From JAVVSR01 sp036654095 (GTDB lineage: Bacteria > Bacillota > Clostridia > Christensenellales > CAG-917), in NCBI GenBank assembly GCA_036654095.1, contig JAVVSR010000001.1, forward strand, positions 124,001 to 188,000: a DNA stretch of 64,000 bases, written 5' to 3'. The notes under the pieces were generated by a model. The model was not told where the DNA came from and searched no databases. It saw only the letters and a program-made list of their open reading frames with translations. The number at the start of each line of letters is the position of its first letter. The first letter of the stretch is position 1. Of this stretch, positions 53,007 to 62,269 are shown in pieces. Position numbers and translations under genes: made by a program.

Positions 53007-53606
53007 ATGTATTCATTTATTAGCGGACGGGTGGTTTCGGCTACCGAAGGCACTATTGTAATTGAAAATAACGGCATCGGATACGAGCTTACTGTTTCAA
53101 ACAGCACGCTTTCTGTTGCTGGCATTGTTGGAAAATCGCTTCAGTTATACACATATTTGCAAGTTAAGGAAGACTTAATGGCTTTGTATGGATTTGCAAC
53201 TAAAGAGGAAAAAAGTATGTTTTTAAAACTTATTTCCATAAGCGGAGTCGGGCCAAAGATGGCTATGCAAGTTTTGTCGGGGCTTGACTTAAACGCGCTA
53301 GTCTTGGCTATTGTCACAGGCGATACGAAAACTTTGTCAAAGGCGAAAGGCTTGGGTAAAAAAACCGCCGAACGCATTATTTTAGAACTTAGGGAGCAAG
53401 TCGGCACTACTGAGTTCGCAAGCGCGCCTATCGGTGGCAGTATCGTTTCGGATAACACCATTATCAATGATGCAGTGTTTGCTTTGGTTACGCTTGGTTT
53501 AAACAAGTCTGACGCATACACGGCTGTTGTTAAAGCATCGGAAAGGTCGGATAAACTTGAGGAAATTATTACTATTGCACTTAGAAGTTTGGACTTTAGA
53601 GGTTAA
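53007..53606 (+). CDS. ruvA: Holliday junction branch migration protein RuvA
   Basis: A 199-residue tetrameric junction-binding protein: OB fold (about 1-62, MYSFISGRVVS), two helix-hairpin-helix motifs (LISISGVGPKMAMQVL and LSKAKGLGKKTAERII), and the C-terminal domain III that contacts RuvB. GGAG before the ATG. RuvB starts 4 bases after the stop. Confidence 0.95.
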   Translation: MYSFISGRVVSATEGTIVIENNGIGYELTVSNSTLSVAGIVGKSLQLYTYLQVKEDLMALYGFATKEEKSMFLKLISISGVGPKMAMQVLSGLDLNALVLAIVTGDTKTLSKAKGLGKKTAERIILELREQVGTTEFASAPIGGSIVSDNTIINDAVFALVTLGLNKSDAYTAVVKASERSDKLEEIITIALRSLDFRG

Positions 53607-53609
53607 AAT

Positions 53610-54683
53610 ATGAGCATTTTTGAAACAGATGACGACGCGCGGTTAATTTCAAGCTCGAAAGGTCAGCAAGATGATTTTGAAAACACTTTACGTCCGAAAT
53701 CAATGGTTGAGTATATCGGCCAAGAAAAAATTAAAGAAAATTTAAACGTCTATATTTCTGCCGCAAAAAATAGAGGCGAGGCGCTTGACCACGTTTTGTT
53801 ATATGGCCCACCGGGGCTTGGCAAAACTACTTTAGCGCATATAATAGCAAACGAACTAGGCAGTCAAATTAGGGTTACAAGTGGCCCTGCTATCGAACGA
53901 GCCGGAGATTTAGCCGCTATTCTCACTAATCTTGGCGAACACGACATTTTGTTTATTGATGAAATTCATCGTTTAAACCACAACATTGAGGAAATTTTAT
54001 ATCCTGCTTTAGAGGATTATTCGCTAGATTTAATTATTGGAAAAGGGCCTTCTGCGCGTAGTGTGCGTTTGCCACTACCACCGTTTACTTTAATTGGCGC
54101 AACAACAAAAGCAGGTATGCTTTCAAGTCCGCTACGCGACCGTTTCGGGATAATGTGTAGGCTTGAAATTTATAGTCCAAATGAACTTTCTATTATTGTT
54201 ATGCGTTCGGCAAAATTGCTGAATATTGATATTGAAAAATCCGCAGCTTTTGAAATTGCAAGGCGAAGTCGCGGAACTCCACGTATTGCAAACAGGCTTT
54301 TGAAAAGAGTTAGAGATTTTGCCGAGTATGAAGGGAACAGTCATATTGATACGGTTTTGGCGTCGAAGTCACTGGGTAAAATGGAAGTTGACGAGTTGGG
54401 CTTAGATAATGTTGACCGAAATTTACTTAAAACAATGATTGAAAAGTTTGGCGGTGGTCCAGTTGGGTTGGATACATTATCGGCTGCCGGCGGAGAGGAA
54501 GCAAATACAATAGAAGATGTGTACGAGCCATACTTAATGAAACTTGGATTTATTGCGCGTACTCCACGAGGACGCGTTGCGCTTAAGGGCGCGTATGAAC
54601 ATTTAGGGTACAAAGTCCCCGATGACCGTGCTGAATTGATTGAGCTGTATGAGAATGTTGATAATGACAAAAAAATAATTTAA
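53610..54683 (+). CDS. ruvB: Holliday junction branch migration helicase RuvB
   Basis: A 357-residue AAA+ motor. N-terminal LRPKSMVEYIGQEKIKENL, Walker A GPPGLGKTT (about 66-74), Walker B FIDEIHR, the presensor hairpin segment, the SPLRDRFG arginine-finger region, and the C-terminal winged helix (RTPRGRVAL). Normal length. Confidence 0.96.
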   Translation: MSIFETDDDARLISSSKGQQDDFENTLRPKSMVEYIGQEKIKENLNVYISAAKNRGEALDHVLLYGPPGLGKTTLAHIIANELGSQIRVTSGPAIERAGDLAAILTNLGEHDILFIDEIHRLNHNIEEILYPALEDYSLDLIIGKGPSARSVRLPLPPFTLIGATTKAGMLSSPLRDRFGIMCRLEIYSPNELSIIVMRSAKLLNIDIEKSAAFEIARRSRGTPRIANRLLKRVRDFAEYEGNSHIDTVLASKSLGKMEVDELGLDNVDRNLLKTMIEKFGGGPVGLDTLSAAGGEEANTIEDVYEPYLMKLGFIARTPRGRVALKGAYEHLGYKVPDDRAELIELYENVDNDKKII

Positions 54684-54752
54684 ATTACTAATTTTTTGCT
54701 AAAAATATCGATTTATTTATAAAATATCGATAATTTTGTAATAGGATGTTAA

Positions 54753-55775
54753 ATGAAACGAACAGATTTTTATTATGATTTACCTGAAGAACTTATTGCG
54801 CAGACTCCGATTGAACCACGTGACAGCGCAAGGCTTTTAATTATGAACAAAGAAACAGGCGCGTTATCGCATACTATTTTTAACAAAATAGGGGACTATT
54901 TAAAAGCTGGCGACCTGCTTGTGATTAACAACACTAAAGTTATCCCTGCGCGGCTTTTCGGCTATCGCGAAGGGAGTGTTACGAAGTTTGAAGCGTTGTT
55001 GTTGCGTAGAACAAACTTTACCGATTGGGAATGTATTACGAGGCCAGCAAAAAAAGTTAAGATTGGCACTGTTTTAAAGTTTTCAGATGAGTTATCGGGC
55101 GAAGTTGTTGGCATTGGCGACAGCGGAATACGAACAATTCGGTTTATATTTAATGGTGTTTTTGAAGATATTTTGTCACGAGTTGGCAATGTTCCATTAC
55201 CGCCATATATACACGAAAAGCTAGAGGATGGCAGTCGCTATCAAACTGTTTATAGCAAGGTCGACGGTAGCGCTGCCGCGCCGACGGCAGGTTTGCATTT
55301 TACAAACGAATTAATTGAAAGCTTGAAAAATAAAGGTGTTGAATTTTGTGAAGTTCTTTTACATATTGGCCTTTCAACTTTTAGGCCTGTTAAGGCAGAT
55401 GACATTTTAGACCACAAAATGCATAGCGAGTATTATGAAATTAGCCCTAATTCAGAGTACATTATTAATAAAGCAGTGAAAGAAGGCAGGCGAGTAATTG
55501 CCGTTGGCACAACATCGGGGAGAGTTTTAGAAACGGTTGCCGACGAAAATGGATTTGTTAAAGCAGGCGCCGGAAATACTGAAATTTTTATTTATCCCGG
55601 CTACAAATTTAAAATTCTTGATGGAATTATTACTAATTTTCATTTGCCAGAAAGTACGCTTATTATGTATGTTTCGGCTTTTGCAGGGTTGGAAAATACG
55701 TTAAATATGTATAAAGTAGCGGTTGAACAAAAATATAGATTTTTTAGTTTCGGCGACGCGACATTTCTTATTTAG
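54753..55775 (+). CDS. queA: S-adenosylmethionine:tRNA ribosyltransferase-isomerase
   Basis: Transfers and isomerises the ribosyl group of SAM onto 7-aminomethyl-7-deazaguanine in tRNA, making epoxyqueuosine. The 340-residue protein has the family start DFYYDLPEELIAQTP, the RPAKK segment, AAPTAGLHFT (about 172-181) and the C-terminal NFHLPESTLIM. AGGATG lies before the ATG. It is adjacent to tgt, the preceding step, as in many bacteria. Confidence 0.96.
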   Translation: MKRTDFYYDLPEELIAQTPIEPRDSARLLIMNKETGALSHTIFNKIGDYLKAGDLLVINNTKVIPARLFGYREGSVTKFEALLLRRTNFTDWECITRPAKKVKIGTVLKFSDELSGEVVGIGDSGIRTIRFIFNGVFEDILSRVGNVPLPPYIHEKLEDGSRYQTVYSKVDGSAAAPTAGLHFTNELIESLKNKGVEFCEVLLHIGLSTFRPVKADDILDHKMHSEYYEISPNSEYIINKAVKEGRRVIAVGTTSGRVLETVADENGFVKAGAGNTEIFIYPGYKFKILDGIITNFHLPESTLIMYVSAFAGLENTLNMYKVAVEQKYRFFSFGDATFLI

Positions 55776-55845
55776 TTTTGTTATTTTGTTTTAAAAAATA
55801 AATTTAGTATTTAAGTGTTTTGCGCTTATAACTTATGGAGATAAT

Positions 55846-56991
55846 ATGTCTGAATTTAAATATGAGGTTTTACACGAATGTAAACAAACTGGCGCAAGAA
55901 TAGGACGCTTAACTACTCCGCACGGAGTTATTGAAACGCCTGTTTTTATGCCTGTTGGCACAATGGCTAGCGTTAAATCGCTTTCGCCCGAGGAGTTAGT
56001 GGAAACAGGTAGTCAGATAATTTTAGGTAATACCTATCACTTATATCTGCGTCCGGGTTCGGATATTATTGAAAAAGCAGGCGGCTTGCATAAATTTATG
56101 AATTGGGATAAACCAATTTTAACCGATAGCGGTGGCTTCCAAATATTTTCATTGTCATCAATGCGCAAAATTACCGACGAAGGCGCAATGTTTAACAGCT
56201 TTTTAGATGGAAGCAAGCACTTTATTAGCCCTGAAAAAAGTATGGACATTCAGCGGCAGTTGGGCAGTGACATTGTTATGGCGTTCGACGAATGCACCGC
56301 TAGCGGAACGGATTACGAAAAATCACGTGAGGCTTTAGAACGCACGCTTCGCTGGCTTGACCGTTGCAGCAAGGTTGATTTTAAAGGAAAACAAATGCTT
56401 TTTCCTATTGTACAAGGCAATATGTTTGCCGACTTGAGGCTTGAAAGCTTGAAGCGTACTATTCCATACGCTAAATGCGGATTGGCAATCGGCGGCCTAA
56501 GCGTTGGCGAACCCAAGCCAGTTATGTACGAAATGCTTGATATTTTAAAACCTCATTATCCTAAAGATATGCCTCGCTATTTAATGGGTGTCGGCAGCGC
56601 GGATTGTATAGTTGAGGGCGTTGTCCGCGGGATTGATATGTTTGATTGCGTTTTGCCCACACGCGTAGCGAGAAATGGAACAGCTATGACGTTTAAGGGA
56701 GATATTACAATTAGAAACGCTCAATTTAAAGATGATTTTACCCCTGTTGAGGAAGGTTGCGATTGCTATTGTTGTAAAAATTATTCGCGAGCTTATATCC
56801 GTCACTTGATAAATACCGATGAAATTTTCGGAGGAAGGCTGTTGTCAATTCACAATATCCACTTTTTACATAGGCTAGTTGGTCAGATAAAAGACGCAAT
56901 CCGCAATGATAGGCTTTTAGATTATCGTAACGAGTTTTTTAAAAATTATGAATTTCGGCGCGAACAGGATAAATGTTTAAGCGAAATTTAG
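55846..56991 (+). CDS. tgt: tRNA-guanine transglycosylase
   Basis: Swaps guanine 34 for preQ1 in GUN-anticodon tRNAs. The 381-residue barrel has the catalytic DSGGFQIFSL segment (about 92-101), the nucleophile Asp in FDCVLPTR (about 266), and the zinc site CDCYCC...H (about 305-336). GGAG before the ATG. With queA it covers part of the queuosine pathway; preQ1 synthesis genes are not in the window. Confidence 0.96.
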   Translation: MSEFKYEVLHECKQTGARIGRLTTPHGVIETPVFMPVGTMASVKSLSPEELVETGSQIILGNTYHLYLRPGSDIIEKAGGLHKFMNWDKPILTDSGGFQIFSLSSMRKITDEGAMFNSFLDGSKHFISPEKSMDIQRQLGSDIVMAFDECTASGTDYEKSREALERTLRWLDRCSKVDFKGKQMLFPIVQGNMFADLRLESLKRTIPYAKCGLAIGGLSVGEPKPVMYEMLDILKPHYPKDMPRYLMGVGSADCIVEGVVRGIDMFDCVLPTRVARNGTAMTFKGDITIRNAQFKDDFTPVEEGCDCYCCKNYSRAYIRHLINTDEIFGGRLLSIHNIHFLHRLVGQIKDAIRNDRLLDYRNEFFKNYEFRREQDKCLSEI

Positions 56992-57036
56992 CTTTTTGTT
57001 AAAATTTTAAATTTTGGATATATTTACTTTAAATGG

Positions 57037-57065
57037 TTGCTAAATAAACATTTTTAATGTATTAT
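57037..57065 (+). promoter_or_regulatory. Promoter of yajC
   Basis: TTGCTA (57037-57042), 17-base spacer, TATTAT (57060-57065); an overlapping TATAAT lies 3 bases on. Confidence 0.5.
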
Positions 57066-57104
57066 AATATAAATTAATAAATTAGATTTTAAGGAGATTT
57101 TATA

Positions 57105-57503
57105 ATGTTACAACAAATATTAAGTGCAAATAGTTATTTACCAATTATTTTAATTGGCGGATTTTTTGTTATTATGATGGTTATGACCATTGTACCTCAA
57201 AAAAAGAAGCAGAAGCAAATGCAAACTATGTTAGACAATCTTGCTGTCGGCGACAAAGTTATGACAATCGGAAGAATGATTGGCAATGTGACTTTTATTG
57301 ATACCGAAAAAAAACAAGTTGTTATTAACGTTGGCACAGAAGCTAGCGCAACATTAGTTACGATTGACCGCAATGCAATAGGTTATATTATTGACAGCGT
57401 AAATAAGCAATCATCAAATAATGATACGGCCAGCACTAAAGATGAAAGCACAAACAATATCAGCATTGAAGGCGATAAAAAAGACGACGATTTGAAAATG
57501 TAA
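57105..57503 (+). CDS. yajC: Preprotein translocase accessory subunit YajC
   Basis: A small SecDF partner: one N-terminal membrane helix (about 10-32), the basic PQKKKQKQMQTML segment, the conserved NLAVGDKVMTIGRMIG beta region, and an acidic, disordered tail of about 30 residues. 132 residues. AAGGAG upstream. A terminator follows, so it is separated from secDF by the SCIFF genes. Confidence 0.93.
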   Translation: MLQQILSANSYLPIILIGGFFVIMMVMTIVPQKKKQKQMQTMLDNLAVGDKVMTIGRMIGNVTFIDTEKKQVVINVGTEASATLVTIDRNAIGYIIDSVNKQSSNNDTASTKDESTNNISIEGDKKDDDLKM

Positions 57504-57525
57504 TTTAATTATCAACATAACGTTT

Positions 57526-57553
57526 AAAGCTACCTATTTTGGTAGCTTTTTTA
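57526..57553 (+). terminator. Intrinsic terminator of yajC
   Basis: AAAGCTACC (57526-57534) pairs with GGTAGCTTT (57541-57549), followed by a T run. Confidence 0.85.
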
Positions 57554-57645
57554 TTGTAATTTTCACTTGCATTTTAAAACTTTAATATTAGGTTTTTATG
57601 TATTTGCCAATAACCTCATTCATACAATATAGTCGGAGGATTTAT

Positions 57646-58029
57646 ATGGCGAAAATTAATAAAAATTTGTATTTAGATGTTTTAAGGTCGGTATTAATTT
57701 CAATAATAGTATCTTTTATCCTAATTCTTGCGTTTGCAATTATTGTAAAGTATGCAAATCTTGGCGAAAAAGTAATTAGCTATGTCAATGTTGCTATTAA
57801 AATTATCAGTATATTAACGGGTATTTTTATTGGTCTGAAAGAATGTAGCAACGGCCTTTTTAAAGGCGCTTTATCGGGATTGCTGTTTACATTGATGTCA
57901 TTTTTGATTTTTGCCTTGTTAGATAAAGGCTTTACTAACGCGCATTTTACAATAATTGACATTATTATCGGCGCAGTTGTCGGGCTTATATCTGGAATTA
58001 TTACGGTAAATGTGAAAAAATGCAATTAA
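57646..58029 (+). CDS. TIGR04086-type four-helix membrane protein
   Basis: About 127 residues with four hydrophobic helices (about 11-36, 43-63, 68-90, 100-122), and a basic N- and C-terminus. The position directly before the SCIFF gene and the pattern fit the TIGR04086 family, which in Clostridia travels with SCIFF and yajC. Its function is unknown. ATG 57646 follows GGAGG; the frame is open to 57598 without a ribosome site. Confidence 0.8.
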   Translation: MAKINKNLYLDVLRSVLISIIVSFILILAFAIIVKYANLGEKVISYVNVAIKIISILTGIFIGLKECSNGLFKGALSGLLFTLMSFLIFALLDKGFTNAHFTIIDIIIGAVVGLISGIITVNVKKCN

Positions 58030-58033
58030 AAGG

Positions 58034-58062
58034 TTGTCATATACTTAATAATAATATATAAT
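58034..58062 (+). promoter_or_regulatory. Promoter of the SCIFF gene
   Basis: TTGTCA (58034-58039), exact 17-base spacer, TATAAT (58057-58062). It starts right after the TIGR04086 gene, giving the peptide its own strong transcription. Confidence 0.7.
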
Positions 58063-58089
58063 ATAGACACTACAATTTTGGAGGTAGGT

Positions 58090-58263
58090 ATGAAACACAT
58101 TAATACTGTTGTTAAATCGTGCTTAGTTAAAGAAGGCAAAATAGGCTGTGGCGAATGTCAATCAAGTTGTCAATCGGCTTGCAAAACTAGCTGTACTGTT
58201 GGCAATCAAAGTTGCGCGCAACGTGAAGAACGCGTGAACACTGTTAAAAAGGTAAATAACTAA
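58090..58263 (+). CDS. scfA: SCIFF peptide (six cysteines in forty-five residues), ranthipeptide precursor
   Basis: A 57-residue precursor of a thioether-bridged (ranthipeptide) RiPP. The core is CGECQSSCQSACKTSC followed by TVGNQSC; the six conserved Cys are 20, 23, 27, 31, 35 and 42, with an extra Cys at 11. The sequence ends in a 15-residue basic tail beyond the usual end of the family. GGAGGTAGGT precedes ATG 58090; the frame is open to 58078. The maturase follows. SCIFF products are reported to affect quorum-type behaviour in Clostridia. Confidence 0.95.
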   Translation: MKHINTVVKSCLVKEGKIGCGECQSSCQSACKTSCTVGNQSCAQREERVNTVKKVNN

Positions 58264-58342
58264 CTAAGTTAGCATAAAAAAATGTCATTTAGTTAATTAT
58301 TTTTTATCAAATTTTCTAAATAGCGCACCGTATTTATATACG
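58257..58342 (+). promoter_or_regulatory. Two stem-loops between scfA and scfB
   Basis: AATAACTAA near 58257 can pair with TTAGTTAATT before a T run (to about 58307), a weak terminator. CCGTAT/ATACGG (58327-58342) forms a second hairpin ending 8 bases before the scfB ATG, where no clear ribosome site is visible. Both could lower maturase output relative to the peptide. Confidence 0.35.
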
Positions 58343-58350
58343 GATAAATA

Positions 58351-59700
58351 ATGATACACGCATTTTCTTTTAATCACAATAATAGCGAAAGTTATTTTAT
58401 TTGGGACATAGAAAGCGGCAGTCTGCATACAGTGGACAAAGCTGCTTTTTTAGTTTGCAAAAAAAAGCTTGAAACACTAACCGAAGTCGAGGCTTTTGAA
58501 CTGGCGAAAATACCTGAAACCGATGTTTTGGAGATTGAAAACGAGTTTTTGGAGCTTGAGTCGTTAGGTACATTAAACTCGCCCGAAAAACGTTATACTT
58601 TGAAAAATACAGGCGAAATCAAAGCATTATGTTTGCATATTTGTCACGATTGCAATTTGAAATGTAGCTACTGTTTTGCTAAAGAAGGCACATATAACAC
58701 CGAAAGAGATTATATGTCGTTTGATGTTGGCAAACACGCTTTAGATTTTTTGTTTTCACATTCGGGCGAACGTCACAATTTAGAGGTTGATTTTTTCGGC
58801 GGCGAACCTTTGATGAACTTTGAGGTTGTCAAGCAACTTGTTTCGTATGCGAAGCAGACTGCTGAAAAACTTGGAAAACATATCAGCTTTACTATGACCA
58901 CCAACGGCGTTTTACTTAATGACGAAGCCATTGCTTATCTTAATGCCGAAATGGACAATGTGGTAATTAGTATCGACGGTCGAAAGGAAATTCACGATAA
59001 GCTTCGCTTAACTCGAAATGATAAAGGTAGCTATGATATCGCTATGAAAAACGCCTTAAAATTTAGGGCAGTTCGTGGTGACAAACGATATTATATTAGA
59101 GGTACTTTTACCGCTAATAATGTTGATTTTTCAAACGACGCTTTACATTTAAATGACTGCGGATTTGACCAAATTTCCCTTGAACCTGTTGTTTTACCCG
59201 ACTCCTCGCCACTTGCTTTGACGCGGGAGCATTTGCCTGAAATTTTGAAGCAATATGATATATTGGCTGAGGAATATATTGCGCGCAGAAAGGGCGATAA
59301 ATGGTTTAACTTTTTCCATTTTATGATTGACCTTGAAAATGGTCCCTGCGCGATAAAACGTTTAAACGGCTGTGGCGCTGGCAAAGAATATTTAGCCGTT
59401 ACTCCTGTTGGTGAAATTTATCCGTGTCATCAATTTGTTGGAAGTAAGTACGTTATGGGCAACGTTTTGAGTGGCGAATTTAATCGCGAAATTCAACACG
59501 TTTTTGAAAATATCAATGTTTATAAAAAAGAAGATTGCTCGAAATGTATTGCTAAATATTATTGCAGTGGCGGTTGTTTGGCAAATTCATATAACTTTAA
59601 TGGCGATTTATTGAAGCCGTATAAACTTAGTTGCGAGATGATGCGCAAACGTTTAGAAAACAGTCTTGCTATTTATGCGCTCGAAAAACTAGGGTTATAA
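58351..59700 (+). CDS. scfB: SCIFF radical SAM maturase (SPASM)
   Basis: A radical SAM enzyme that installs Cys-to-alpha-carbon thioether links in SCIFF. The 449-residue protein has an N-terminal RiPP-recognition-type domain (about 1-85), the [4Fe-4S]-SAM motif CNLKCSYC (about 102-109, preceded by CHD), FFGGEPLMN, and a C-terminal SPASM region with CGAGKEYLAV, YPCHQFVG and CSKCIAKYYCSGGC for auxiliary clusters. It has the full family length. The start lacks a strong ribosome site and lies after a hairpin. Confidence 0.95.
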   Translation: MIHAFSFNHNNSESYFIWDIESGSLHTVDKAAFLVCKKKLETLTEVEAFELAKIPETDVLEIENEFLELESLGTLNSPEKRYTLKNTGEIKALCLHICHDCNLKCSYCFAKEGTYNTERDYMSFDVGKHALDFLFSHSGERHNLEVDFFGGEPLMNFEVVKQLVSYAKQTAEKLGKHISFTMTTNGVLLNDEAIAYLNAEMDNVVISIDGRKEIHDKLRLTRNDKGSYDIAMKNALKFRAVRGDKRYYIRGTFTANNVDFSNDALHLNDCGFDQISLEPVVLPDSSPLALTREHLPEILKQYDILAEEYIARRKGDKWFNFFHFMIDLENGPCAIKRLNGCGAGKEYLAVTPVGEIYPCHQFVGSKYVMGNVLSGEFNREIQHVFENINVYKKEDCSKCIAKYYCSGGCLANSYNFNGDLLKPYKLSCEMMRKRLENSLAIYALEKLGL

Positions 59701-59751
59701 TCTTTTTTTTAATATTATATGCAATTCTTATGCGTATTTAACTGTATTTAT

Positions 59752-59780
59752 TTGACTATATTTTAATTTAACTATATAAT
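59752..59780 (+). promoter_or_regulatory. Promoter of secD-secF
   Basis: TTGACT (59752-59757), exact 17-base spacer, TATAAT (59775-59780). Confidence 0.65.
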
Positions 59781-59817
59781 AATTTAGTAACTTTTATTAA
59801 ACCTAGGAGGCACTCAG

Positions 59818-61182
59818 GTGAACAAGAAAAAATCTTTAACGATTTTTATAATATTAAGCATTATGATTGTTGTTACCGCAGTGTTGGGGTTTGTGCAATT
59901 TCCGATTGGTCTGTATGACTATAACGGCTATGCGAAATCCATTAAGTTGGGGCTTGACTTGTCGGGCGGTGTTTCTGCCGTATTCGACGTTAAGACTACC
60001 GACGAAGATGGCACCCCAATAGACAATGCAACGCTAAAAGCAAGTTTGGACGGCGTTGTTAGTAGTATGCAATCTTTGCTAATCAGTAAGGGTTATACCG
60101 AGGCATTTGTGACCTACGATATGACCGGCTCACCCACTTTAACTGTTGAAGTTCCTAACGTTGATGACCCCGAACGTGTTTTTGACTTAATTGGTCGTCC
60201 AGCATCATTAAAGATTACAAAGGGCGGAGATGAAAAAACTGTTTATATCATTGGTAAAAAGCATTTAAAAGCTGTTGGTTTAACTCAGGACCCTGATTAT
60301 CCTTCAAGTTATGCCGTTTCGCTTCAGTTTAACAAGGAAGGCACTGAATTGTTTGCTAAAGCTACCACTGAAAATAAGGGTGGTACTGTTGATTTTTACA
60401 TCAATACCGAAAAGTATATGTCAGTCAATGTAAATACTGTTATTTCAGACGGAAGGGCAGTTATTCAAAGTTCTAAGGGTGGTTACAGCTATGAACAAGC
60501 TTATGAACTTGCCACAAGGTTGCAGGCGGGTACATTTGGAGTTGACCTAACTTCGCGTGAGCCTAACATCGTAAGCCCGACGCTTGGTGATAGCGCAATT
60601 CGTAATGGATTAATCGCAGGGTTGATTGGCTTAGTGTTGATTATGGTGTTTATGTTTGTTGTTTATAAAAACTTAGGGCTTATGGCTAATATCGCGCTTT
60701 TAATTTATGTTGAATTGCTTTTAATTTTGTGCGCAGTACTTCCGTGGGTTCAACTTACGTTGCCAGGTATTGCAGGCCTTGTGCTTGGTATAGGTATGGC
60801 TGTTGACGCTAATATTATTATTTTTGAACGTATTAAAGATGAATATCGCGACAGTGTCGGCTCGGGAGAACCCGATTTGTTTTCAAAGGCAATTCGTGGC
60901 TCTGACGGCAAAATTACCAATCAAGGTGGTATTATAGCGCGTGGTTTTAGAAAAGCTGCGGTTGCTGTTATTGACGCTAACATTACAACAATCATTGGCG
61001 CGATTGTATTATGGATTTTTGGTGGACAGGCTGTCATTGGTTTCGCCATTACATTGCTTATCAGTATCTTGGTTTCAATGTTTACTGCGCTCATCGTTAC
61101 TCGCGGACTTATTTACGCTCTCGTTGGCTTCAAAGGCAGCGATAATCCCGCACACTATAACTTGAAGAGGGAGGACAGATAA
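59818..61182 (+). CDS. secD: Protein translocase subunit SecD
   Basis: Proton-driven partner of SecYEG. The 454-residue protein has TM1 (about 7-28), the periplasmic P1 region beginning LGLDLSGGVSAVFDV, and five C-terminal helices with the conserved GIGMAVDANIIIFERIKDE (about 325-343) in TM4. GTG start with AGGAGG upstream. SecF follows with no spacing. Confidence 0.95.
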   Translation: MNKKKSLTIFIILSIMIVVTAVLGFVQFPIGLYDYNGYAKSIKLGLDLSGGVSAVFDVKTTDEDGTPIDNATLKASLDGVVSSMQSLLISKGYTEAFVTYDMTGSPTLTVEVPNVDDPERVFDLIGRPASLKITKGGDEKTVYIIGKKHLKAVGLTQDPDYPSSYAVSLQFNKEGTELFAKATTENKGGTVDFYINTEKYMSVNVNTVISDGRAVIQSSKGGYSYEQAYELATRLQAGTFGVDLTSREPNIVSPTLGDSAIRNGLIAGLIGLVLIMVFMFVVYKNLGLMANIALLIYVELLLILCAVLPWVQLTLPGIAGLVLGIGMAVDANIIIFERIKDEYRDSVGSGEPDLFSKAIRGSDGKITNQGGIIARGFRKAAVAVIDANITTIIGAIVLWIFGGQAVIGFAITLLISILVSMFTALIVTRGLIYALVGFKGSDNPAHYNLKREDR

Positions 61183-62196
61183 ATGATAGAAAAATTAAGA
61201 AAGTTGAATATATCATCGAAATGGCAGTTGTGGTATATTATTCCTATCGTTATCTTGCTGATTGCAGTTGTCGTGTTCATTACGGTGGGGCTTAAGTCTG
61301 ATAAAATGATTAATGGTATCAATATTGGTATTGACTTTGAGGGTGGTACTCAAATGACTGTTAAATTAGGCGATGGCGCTCTTGGCGATAATTATGCTAA
61401 AAACGTTAAAATTATTACGGATATTGTCGAAAAGGGACGTGATAATGCTCCTAAAATAACATATGTTCAACGTATTTCAGAGGGCGGCATAAACTCAATT
61501 CGTATTAAATATAAAAACACCATTGATGATAGCGATGCAATGTTTAAAGTAAATGAAAGCATTTATGCGGATTTATATAAACAGTATGGCAAAAACGTGA
61601 CGGTTGATAGTGATTTTGTTACATTTAGAAGTACTAGCGCAACCGCTACTAAGGGTTTAATGAAAGATGCTATTCTCGCTTCGCTTATCGCTATTGCGTT
61701 GATTATGGTTTATATTATTATTAGGTTTGAGCTGTATAGTGGTGTGTCGGCGGTGCTTGCTTTGCTTCACGACGTAATCATTATGATTGCTCTCACGATT
61801 ATTTTCCAAATTCAAATTAATAGTTCTTATGTTGCCGCGATAGTTACTATCATATCGTACTCAATTAACAACACTATCGTTGTATTTGACCGCGTACGCG
61901 AACGGAAACGTCTTTATGATAAGCGTTCAATGAATTATATTGAAATTGCCGACGATGCTATTGTTATGACATTGACACGTACTATGTTTACAAGCGCGAC
62001 CACTGTTGTTATGGTTGTTTTACTATCAATTTTAGGTGTTCCGTCAATGAGGGAGTTTACGCTGCCAATTCTATTTGGTTTGGTTGCAGGTACGTTCTCC
62101 TCAATGTTCCTAGCCGCTCCTACGTGGGCAGCGATGAACAACTGGCTTATCAGATATCGCGCAAAGAAATACGCACAGTATAAGGCTGTAAAATAA
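61183..62196 (+). CDS. secF: Protein translocase subunit SecF
   Basis: A 337-residue partner of SecD: TM1 (about 17-36), the GIDFEGGTQMTVKL P-domain, then five helices with SYSINNTIVVFDRVRE (about 225-240). The ATG immediately follows the secD stop; GGGAGG lies inside the secD end. A terminator follows the stop. Confidence 0.95.
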   Translation: MIEKLRKLNISSKWQLWYIIPIVILLIAVVVFITVGLKSDKMINGINIGIDFEGGTQMTVKLGDGALGDNYAKNVKIITDIVEKGRDNAPKITYVQRISEGGINSIRIKYKNTIDDSDAMFKVNESIYADLYKQYGKNVTVDSDFVTFRSTSATATKGLMKDAILASLIAIALIMVYIIIRFELYSGVSAVLALLHDVIIMIALTIIFQIQINSSYVAAIVTIISYSINNTIVVFDRVRERKRLYDKRSMNYIEIADDAIVMTLTRTMFTSATTVVMVVLLSILGVPSMREFTLPILFGLVAGTFSSMFLAAPTWAAMNNWLIRYRAKKYAQYKAVK

Positions 62197-62203
62197 GTAT
62201 GTA

Positions 62204-62239
62204 TCCCTCTGTTTTTTATTAAAACAGAGGGGTTTTTTT
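62204..62239 (+). terminator. Intrinsic terminator of secDF
   Basis: CCCTCTGTTTT (62205-62215) pairs with AAAACAGAGGG (62221-62231), followed by T7. Confidence 0.9.
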
Positions 62240-62269
62240 ATACAAATATATTAAATTAAAGGTGATTTA

